From NCBI GenBank assembly GCA_947497145.1, contig CANMFQ010000003.1, positions 248,001 through 312,000 of the forward strand: a DNA stretch of 64,000 bases, given 5' to 3'. The stretch comes from an uncultured Flavobacteriaceae bacterium (GTDB taxonomy: Bacteria; Bacteroidota; Bacteroidia; Flavobacteriales; Flavobacteriaceae). Both the position numbers and the translations under genes were made by a program. Below, piece by piece: positions 58,588-64,000 of this stretch (position 1 is the stretch's first letter; each line of letters starts with the position of its first letter). The notes below the pieces were generated by a model. The model had not been told where the DNA came from and did no database searches. It worked only from the letters and a program-made list of their open reading frames with translations.

Positions 58588-59565
58588 TTATTTATACAGT
58601 ACCTTTTTTACTGCCGCAACCACATCTTCATGATTTGGTAACCACTCTGCTAATAAAACAGGTGAATACGGAGCAGGCGTATCTGCAGTATTTATTTTTT
58701 GAATTGGCGCATCTAAATAATCAAAAGCATGTGCCTGTACGTGAAAGGTAATTTCTGTAGCCACATTACCAAAAGGCCAAGCTTCTTCTAAAATCACCAA
58801 TCTATTTGTCTTTTTTACAGAGGTTAAAATTGCTTCATAATCCATAGGTTTTACGGTACGCAAATCAATTATCTCACAGCTAATACCTTCTTTTGCCAAT
58901 TGATCGGCAGCTTTATCAGCCTCCTTTATTATTTTTCCAAAAGAAACAATAGTAACATCAGTACCTGCTCTACGAACATCTGCCACCCCTAGAGGCACAA
59001 TATAATCGCCTTCAGGAACTTCACCCTTATCGCCATACATTTGTTCAGACTCCATAAAAATCACAGGGTCATTATCGCGAATTGCTGATTTCAACAACCC
59101 TTTTGCATCAGCAGGGTTTGAAGGCACAACAACTTTTAAACCCGGACAATTCGCATACCAACTTTCAAAAGCTTGAGAGTGTGTAGCTGCTAATTGACCT
59201 GCTGAACCTGTAGGTCCCCTAAAAACAATAGGACATGGAAACTGACCACCAGACATTTGGCGGATTTTTGCTGCATTATTGATAATTTGATCAATACCTA
59301 CTAGTGCAAAATTAAAAGTCATAAATTCAATAATAGGTCGGTTACCTGTCATTGTTGACCCCACACCAATACCAGCAAAACCTAACTCAGAAATTGGCGT
59401 ATCAATAACCCTTTTAGGGCCAAACTCATCAAGCATACCTTTTGAAGCTTTGTAGGCACCGTTATATTCGGCAACCTCCTCACCCATCAAGTAGATTGAC
59501 TCATCCTTTCTCATTTCTTCTGACATCGCCTCACATATGGCTTCCCTGAATTGTAATGTTTTCAT
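58588..59565 (-). CDS. pdhB: Pyruvate dehydrogenase E1 component, beta subunit
   Basis: A 325-residue subunit of the thiamine-diphosphate E1 enzyme that decarboxylates pyruvate in the pyruvate dehydrogenase complex. Features: REAICEAMSEEMRKDESIYLMGEEVAEYNGAYK, RVIDTPISELGFAGIGVG, GQLAATHSQAFESWYANCPGLKVV, and VILEEAWPFGNVATEI near the C-terminus. Length is normal. The alpha subunit and E2 genes are not in the window, so it stands apart from them. The related branched-chain E1 beta is a less likely alternative. Possible promoter box at 59596-59603. Confidence 0.94.
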   Translation of the reverse strand: MKTLQFREAICEAMSEEMRKDESIYLMGEEVAEYNGAYKASKGMLDEFGPKRVIDTPISELGFAGIGVGSTMTGNRPIIEFMTFNFALVGIDQIINNAAKIRQMSGGQFPCPIVFRGPTGSAGQLAATHSQAFESWYANCPGLKVVVPSNPADAKGLLKSAIRDNDPVIFMESEQMYGDKGEVPEGDYIVPLGVADVRRAGTDVTIVSFGKIIKEADKAADQLAKEGISCEIIDLRTVKPMDYEAILTSVKKTNRLVILEEAWPFGNVATEITFHVQAHAFDYLDAPIQKINTADTPAPYSPVLLAEWLPNHEDVVAAVKKVLYK

Positions 59566-59595
59566 ATATATAGTTTGTTACGCTAAAAATGCAAG

Positions 59596-59603
59596 CAAAA
59601 ATA
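59596..59603 (-). promoter_or_regulatory. Possible -7 promoter element for pdhB
   Basis: Minus-strand TATTTTTG matches TAnnTTTG, 30 bases before the pdhB ATG. The nearest TTG upstream is only 13 bases away, so the -33 box is uncertain. Confidence 0.4.
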
Positions 59604-60101
59604 TGAAAATATATCCCAAAAAACCCTTGCCATAAATCAAAAAAATTGTGAATTTCCCTCACTTTCATCAGAATAACACAAATCATTTCTAATAAACACA
59701 AAATTTAAAAAGCCATTTATACCGCTATCACTTTAAAAACGGAGTTTTCGTTCCTTCTTTTTTCCGTTATCAGTGAAGTCTTAAAAATTTAGTAAATCGA
59801 GAAACTTAAACAGGTATTCTTCAGCTTTCGCAAAACAAACCACACTATACACCCCTTACCGTTTCACATGGATGGTGTATGGTCAAAAACACTCAAGCAG
59901 CATATGTAGCCGTTTCAAAGCGGGCGCCCAGCACCTCTGTAAAAACAATCCCATACCACAAAAAACGCCTTTAAATGCATAATAAAACTTGATTACGGTA
60001 CTAAAAAAATAAAATTAACCCCGCTATCACCATATATTCCCAGCAAATTTGATCTGTTAGGTTTGCAAAGAATAGAAAAGACACTTCTTAAAATTTGCAA
60101 A

Positions 60102-60127
60102 AATTTACTATGCATGCATAGTAAATT
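60102..60127. promoter_or_regulatory. Perfect 26-bp palindrome upstream of etfBA, probable operator
   Basis: Half-site AATTTACTATGCA (60102-60114) followed directly by its exact reverse complement TGCATAGTAAATT (60115-60127). A promoter-like TATCTTAG lies at 60142-60149, so the palindrome covers the -33 region, as for a repressor site. Length and symmetry fit a dimeric TetR- or GntR-type regulator of lipid or electron-transfer genes; the regulator is not encoded here. Confidence 0.65.
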
Positions 60128-60141
60128 AGGAAATTAATATG

Positions 60142-60149
60142 TATCTTAG
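60142..60149 (+). promoter_or_regulatory. Possible -7 promoter element for etfBA
   Basis: TATCTTAG matches TAnnTTTG with one mismatch. It lies 26 bases before the etfB ATG and 14 bases after the palindrome. Confidence 0.4.
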
Positions 60150-60175
60150 CCCTGTCATTTTAAAGACTTTTATCT

Positions 60176-60916
60176 ATGAAAATATTAGTTTGCATAAGCA
60201 ACGTACCCGACACTACATCGAAAATAAACTTCACCGATGGTGACACCAAGTTTGACACCAATGGGGTTCAATTTGTAATAAACCCAAATGATGAATTTGG
60301 CTTAACCCGCGCAATGTGGTTTAAAGAGAAACAAGGAGCAACTGTACACGTAGCCACCGTTGGCGACGCCACAACAGAACCTACCATACGAAAAGCCCTT
60401 GCAATTGGCGCCGATGAAGCCATTAGAGTTAACGCAACCCCTACAGATGGCTTTTTTGTTGCACAGCAATTGGCTGAAGTGGTTAAAAATGGAAGCTACG
60501 ACCTCGTTATAGCAGGAAGAGAGTCTATCGACTACAATGGCGGCATGGTACCTGGCATTTTAGCAGCATTAGTAGACATGAATTTTGTAAACACCTGCAT
60601 CAATCTTGAGGTTGAAGGCACTACTGCCACTGCTTTACGTGAAATTGATGGCGGTAAAGAAAAAATAACAACAAGTTTACCTCTAATTATTGGTGGACAA
60701 AAAGGACTTGTTGAAGAAAGCGACCTACGAATACCCAATATGAGAGGTATTATGATGGCTCGAAAAAAGACACTCACCGTAGTTGAGCCTACTACCGCCC
60801 CTGCTGCAACACAAGAAGTGAAATTTGAAAAACCCGCAGCAAAAGGCGCCGTAAAACTGGTTGATAATGTAGATGATTTGGTTAATCTACTTCACAACGA
60901 AGCTAAAGTCATCTAA
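60176..60916 (+). CDS. etfB: Electron transfer flavoprotein, beta subunit
   Basis: A 246-residue cytoplasmic subunit that, with EtfA, carries electrons from acyl-CoA and other dehydrogenases. Recognised by the start MKILVCISNVPDTTSKINF, the NPNDEFGLTRAMWFKE segment, AGRESIDYNGGMVPGILAALVDMNFV and the IPNMRGIMMARKK segment used for docking with the partner dehydrogenase. AMP is bound by this subunit in known structures. etfA follows after 65 bases. A 26-bp palindrome lies upstream, so repression is probable. Confidence 0.97.
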   Translation: MKILVCISNVPDTTSKINFTDGDTKFDTNGVQFVINPNDEFGLTRAMWFKEKQGATVHVATVGDATTEPTIRKALAIGADEAIRVNATPTDGFFVAQQLAEVVKNGSYDLVIAGRESIDYNGGMVPGILAALVDMNFVNTCINLEVEGTTATALREIDGGKEKITTSLPLIIGGQKGLVEESDLRIPNMRGIMMARKKTLTVVEPTTAPAATQEVKFEKPAAKGAVKLVDNVDDLVNLLHNEAKVI

Positions 60917-60981
60917 ATTTAGAAACTATTCCTTAGCAGCTGTTTCGCAGAAGCATTTAGGAGATTTAAAAACAAAAAACA

Positions 60982-61950
60982 ATGTCAATATTAGTATATA
61001 CCGAATCAGAAAACGGAAAATTCAAAAAAAACGCCTTTGAAGTAGCCTCTTACGCCTATGCGGTGGCACAACAACTAGGCACCACAGTAACTGCAATTTC
61101 ATTTAATGCCACTGAAAACGAAAGTTTAGCCAACTACGGTGTTTCAAAAGTATTAAATGTAAACAACGAAAGTTTAACAACATTCAATGCAAAGGCATAC
61201 GCCAACAGCATTTGCCAAGCAGTGGCACAGGAAAATGCTACGGTAGTTATTGTTAGTTCAAGTACCGACACTAAATTTCTTACACCTTTAGTTGCAGGGA
61301 AATTACAAGCTGGTTATGTGCCCAATGTTGTAGCTGAACCCCAAAGCGCAAGTCCTTTTACCGTAAAACGTACTGCCTTTAGTAATAAAGGGTTTGCCAT
61401 AACCCAAATTGATACCGATATTAAAATAGTTGGTGTTTCAAACAATGCCTTTGGTGTGCACGAAAATACCGCTACGGCAACTGTTGAAGATTTCAGTCCC
61501 TCGTTAAGTGATGACGATTTTTCTACAAAATCAGTAGAAATAGATAAGGTTGTTGGCAAAGCAACGATAGCAGATGCCGATATTGTTGTTTCTGGAGGAA
61601 GAGGATTAAAAGGACCAGAAAACTGGGGAATGATTGAAGAATTAGCCGATGTTTTAGGCGCAGCTACAGCCTGTTCTAAACCTGTTTCTGACTTAGGATG
61701 GCGTCCTCACGGGGAACACGTAGGCCAAACAGGTAAACCTGTAGCTAGTAACTTGTATATAGCCATCGGAATTTCGGGAGCTATACAACATTTAGCTGGT
61801 GTAAGTTCTTCAAAGGTAAAAGTGGTCATCAACACCGACCCTGAAGCCCCTTTCTTTAAAGCCGCTGATTACGGAATTGTTGGTGATGCATTTGAAGTTG
61901 TTCCGCAGCTTATTGAAAAATTAAAGAAATTTAAAGCACAAAACGCATAA
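60982..61950 (+). CDS. etfA: Electron transfer flavoprotein, alpha subunit
   Basis: A 322-residue FAD-binding subunit of the electron transfer flavoprotein. N-terminal MSILVYTESENGKFKKNAFE; C-terminal FAD domain with VVSGGRGLKGPENWGMIEELADVLGA, the signature SDLGWRPHGEHVGQTGKPV and the conserved IAIGISGAIQHLAGVSSSKV and INTDPEAPFFKAADYGIVGD. Length is typical. Together with etfB it forms a two-gene operon that ends at a hairpin (61977-62023). Confidence 0.97.
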   Translation: MSILVYTESENGKFKKNAFEVASYAYAVAQQLGTTVTAISFNATENESLANYGVSKVLNVNNESLTTFNAKAYANSICQAVAQENATVVIVSSSTDTKFLTPLVAGKLQAGYVPNVVAEPQSASPFTVKRTAFSNKGFAITQIDTDIKIVGVSNNAFGVHENTATATVEDFSPSLSDDDFSTKSVEIDKVVGKATIADADIVVSGGRGLKGPENWGMIEELADVLGAATACSKPVSDLGWRPHGEHVGQTGKPVASNLYIAIGISGAIQHLAGVSSSKVKVVINTDPEAPFFKAADYGIVGDAFEVVPQLIEKLKKFKAQNA

Positions 61951-61976
61951 TTTTTGTTAATTTGCCCCATATAAAT

Positions 61977-62023
61977 GGCTGTTCAACCCATTGGTTTCGT
62001 CCTTTCGTTTGAACAGCCTTTCT
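61977..62023 (+). terminator. Probable terminator after etfA
   Basis: GGCTGTTCAA (61977-61986) pairs with TTGAACAGCC (62009-62018), perfect 10 bp with a 22-base loop, followed by TTTCTT. The long loop makes it less certain. Confidence 0.5.
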
Positions 62024-62039
62024 TAGCTTAAAAATAGTT

Positions 62040-62666
62040 ATGAGTTTAGTACGCTTAAAAATAAAGGGCATATCCTACAGCCAAACACAGAATGGAGCCT
62101 ATGCTCTCATTCTCAATGAAGTTGAAGGAGACCGAAAACTACCAATAGTTATTGGTGCTTTTGAGGCGCAATCTATTGCTATTGCATTAGAAAAAGAAAT
62201 AAAACCGCCTCGTCCTTTGACTCATGATTTATTTAAAAACTTTTCAGATCGCTTTGATATTATCATCAAACAAGTCATTATTCACAAATTAGTGGATGGT
62301 GTTTTTTATTCAAGCATAATTTGCGAACGAGATAAAATTGAAGAAATTATTGATGCTCGTACTAGCGATGCTATAGCCTTGGCATTGCGTTTTAATGCAC
62401 CTATTTTCACCTACAAAACTATTCTTGATAAAGCTGGTATTTTCTTGAAATTTTCTTCAAAAGAGAAAGATGACAAAGATGATAGTAGCATTATGGTTGA
62501 TGAAATTCTACAAGAAGGTGAAACAGTAGAAATACAACAAGGTGGCAATGACGGGTATACAAAACTTACTATTGAAGAACTAAACCAAGAACTCAACAGA
62601 GCTGTTGCTGAAGAAAACTATGAAAAAGCCGCTAAGCTAAGAGACGAAATATCTAAAAGAAACTAA
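62040..62666 (+). CDS. Bifunctional nuclease-family protein (DUF151) with UvrB/UvrC motif
   Basis: A 208-residue soluble protein. Residues 1-130 form the DUF151 (bifunctional nuclease, BFN) domain: LKIKGISYSQTQNGAYALILNE, LPIVIGAFEAQSIAIALE and DARTSDAIALALRFNAPIFTY. After a charged linker rich in Asp and Glu comes a UVR motif (LNQELNRAVAEENYEKAAKLRDEISKR), as in UvrB/UvrC and some stress regulators. Bacterial DUF151 homologues have no settled role; nuclease activity is described for plant relatives. It is 23 bases before the nucleoside transporter gene. Confidence 0.9.
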   Translation: MSLVRLKIKGISYSQTQNGAYALILNEVEGDRKLPIVIGAFEAQSIAIALEKEIKPPRPLTHDLFKNFSDRFDIIIKQVIIHKLVDGVFYSSIICERDKIEEIIDARTSDAIALALRFNAPIFTYKTILDKAGIFLKFSSKEKDDKDDSSIMVDEILQEGETVEIQQGGNDGYTKLTIEELNQELNRAVAEENYEKAAKLRDEISKRN

Positions 62667-62689
62667 AGACACTTAAAAGCAAGTATACT

Positions 62690-64000
62690 ATGAAAATTAA
62701 ACTCAGTATTTTTCTACTTGCTTTGTTTATAATTTCTCCCGCTATTGCGCAAGAGCTAACGCCGCCCGTAGTAAACGCTGCTATTGACACAACTACCATC
62801 AACGATGTTGCCCAGTTGGTACCCAATCAAAACTTTTCATTAAACAGCCTATGGCGTGGCATTTTAGGCATGTTAGTTTTATTAGGCATTGCAGTGGTTT
62901 TTAGTTCAAACAGAAAAGCCATTAATTGGAAAACAGCCGCCATAGGCCTAGGCATACAGTTGTTACTCGCTATAGGCATACTAAAAGTGCCATTTATACG
63001 TGATATTTTTTCCCTTCTAGGTAAAATTTTCAATGAGATATTAAATTATACCGTTGCCGGAAGCCAATTCCTTCTCGGTAATTTACTCAATTTAGACAAT
63101 CCTAATATTGGTTATATTTTTGCATTTCAAATACTACCAACCATAATCTTTTTCTCTGCCCTTACTTCAGTACTTTTTTACCTAGGTATCATACAAAAAG
63201 TAGTCAAAGGATTAGCCTGGTTGCTTACAAAATCACTAGGCATTTCGGGAGCAGAAAGTCTTTCGGTAGCAGGTAATATTTTTCTTGGTCAAACCGAAGC
63301 CCCTTTAATGATTAAAGCCTATTTACAAACCATGAATAGGTCTGAAATTCTCTTGGTGATGATTGGCGGCATGGCCACTGTAGCAGGAGGCGTTTTGGCT
63401 GCCTATGTTGGTTTTTTAGGTGGTAATGACGAGCAGCTGCGCCTAGAATTTGCACGGCACCTCATAGCCGCATCGGTAATGGCAGCACCTGGCGCTATAG
63501 TAATATCAAAAATACTATGCCCGCAAACCGAAGCCATTAATACAAACGTACATGTTTCAAGTGAAAAAATAGGCACTAACATTTTAGATGCTATCTCAAA
63601 CGGTACCACTGAAGGCTTGAAACTAGCTGTAAACGTTGGCGCAATGCTGTTGGTTTTTGTTGCTTTCATAGCCATGCTTAATGGCATATTTGGTTGGATT
63701 GGCGACATCACATCAATCAACACATGGGTTGCCAATAACTCTACCTATGATCAATTATCATTAGAAGCCATACTAGGAACCGTTTTTGCTCCCCTCATGT
63801 GGCTTGTAGGCGTTGCCCAAGAAGACATTACCCTAATGGGGCAATTACTGGGCATCAAATTAGCTTCAAGTGAATTTGTTGGCTACACCCAACTAGCCGA
63901 TTTAAAAGACATGAGCAATAGCCCTCATTTCACCTACAGCAAGTCGGTTATAATGGCCACCTATATGCTTTGTGGGTTTGCCAACTTTGCCTCTATTGGC
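62690..64000 (+). CDS. Concentrative nucleoside transporter (CNT/NupC family), N-terminal part (cut by window end)
   Basis: The open frame runs 437 codons from ATG 62690 to the window edge. It begins with an unusual segment: a signal-peptide-like stretch (LSIFLLALFIISPAIAQ) and about 30 polar residues, before the CNT core (SLWRGILGMLVLLGIAVVFS). Family hallmarks are GIQLLLAIGILKVPFIRDIF, IFFSALTSVLFYLGIIQKVVKGLAWLL, ESLSVAGNIFLGQTEAPLMIKAYL, MIGGMATVAGGVLAAYVGF and GTVFAPLMWLVGVA, with the last ending near ATYMLCGFANFASIG. It imports nucleosides with Na+ or H+. The N-terminal extension is common in Bacteroidota CNTs. Probably co-transcribed with the DUF151 gene. Confidence 0.94.
   Translation, partial: MKIKLSIFLLALFIISPAIAQELTPPVVNAAIDTTTINDVAQLVPNQNFSLNSLWRGILGMLVLLGIAVVFSSNRKAINWKTAAIGLGIQLLLAIGILKVPFIRDIFSLLGKIFNEILNYTVAGSQFLLGNLLNLDNPNIGYIFAFQILPTIIFFSALTSVLFYLGIIQKVVKGLAWLLTKSLGISGAESLSVAGNIFLGQTEAPLMIKAYLQTMNRSEILLVMIGGMATVAGGVLAAYVGFLGGNDEQLRLEFARHLIAASVMAAPGAIVISKILCPQTEAINTNVHVSSEKIGTNILDAISNGTTEGLKLAVNVGAMLLVFVAFIAMLNGIFGWIGDITSINTWVANNSTYDQLSLEAILGTVFAPLMWLVGVAQEDITLMGQLLGIKLASSEFVGYTQLADLKDMSNSPHFTYSKSVIMATYMLCGFANFASIG

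Larger units (their letters stand above)
59566..60175. other. Long intergenic region between divergent pdhB and etfB
   Basis: A 610-base stretch without a credible gene. It holds the pdhB promoter box, an inverted repeat ATACACC / GGTGTAT (59847-59853 and 59874-59880), a GGGCGCCC palindrome near 59930, and the 26-bp palindrome and promoter before etfB. The middle is otherwise featureless; a small RNA is possible but not supported. Confidence 0.55.

Overview
The window is a contiguous, AT-rich, gene-dense piece of chromosome from a gliding member of the Bacteroidota, most likely a marine Flavobacteriaceae species. The evidence is: a complete gldK-gldL-gldM-gldN cluster (gliding motility and type IX secretion, T9SS); a SusC/SusD pair with its own FecI/FecR sensors; secreted sulfatases; a protein with a T9SS C-terminal sorting domain; and promoters of the Bacteroidota type (TTG, about 21 bases, TAnnTTTG). 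I recognised no tRNA, rRNA, CRISPR array, insertion sequence or phage gene. The genus cannot be fixed from the sequence.

Positions 1-13,140 are the accessory, carbohydrate-facing part. On the minus strand lie an L-fuconate dehydratase (cut by the window edge) and an AraC-type regulator. On the plus strand lie a metallo-beta-lactamase-fold lipoprotein, then an ECF sigma factor, a FecR anti-sigma factor, a 1133-residue SusC-type transporter with an STN signalling domain, a SusD lipoprotein and two S1-type sulfatases. This is a compact polysaccharide (or sulfated glycan) utilisation locus with no glycoside hydrolase in view. Sulfated, fucose-containing algal glycan is a reasonable but unproven substrate.

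Positions 13,150-31,000 hold a secreted reprolysin-like metalloprotease with a T9SS tail and a 4-bp-overlapping Fn3-type lipoprotein; ribF with an overlapping HTTM membrane protein; a VOC protein; serS; an operon of TPR protein, DUF4286 protein, rsmA, mgtE and perhaps a cupin protein; a 2-hydroxyacid dehydrogenase; a DUF1801 protein; and two tandem secreted leucine-rich-repeat proteins.

Positions 30,600-44,500 (mostly minus strand) hold an ABC-F ATPase, a DUF983 protein, a FAD oxidoreductase, the gld cluster ending in a strong terminator, an arginase-fold protein that has lost most metal ligands, topA and an LVIVD-repeat lipoprotein. Positions 44,680-52,400 (plus strand) hold miaB, a sigma-54 activator, two tandem LptE paralogues, a TPR-like protein, secG and groES-groEL. 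Positions 52,600-59,600 (minus strand) hold a K+-dependent membrane pyrophosphatase with an unusual tail, soluble pyrophosphatase, a DUF5686 outer-membrane-type protein and the pyruvate dehydrogenase E1 beta subunit. Positions 60,100-64,000 (plus strand) hold etfB-etfA behind a perfect 26-bp palindrome, a DUF151 nuclease-family protein and a concentrative nucleoside transporter cut by the window end.

No wholly new defence or mobile system is evident. The least explained signals are the etfBA palindrome, the partly homogenised LptE pair, the metal-ligand-poor arginase-like protein beside gldK, the hairpins inside the gld and sus operons, and the hydrolase-free sulfatase locus.
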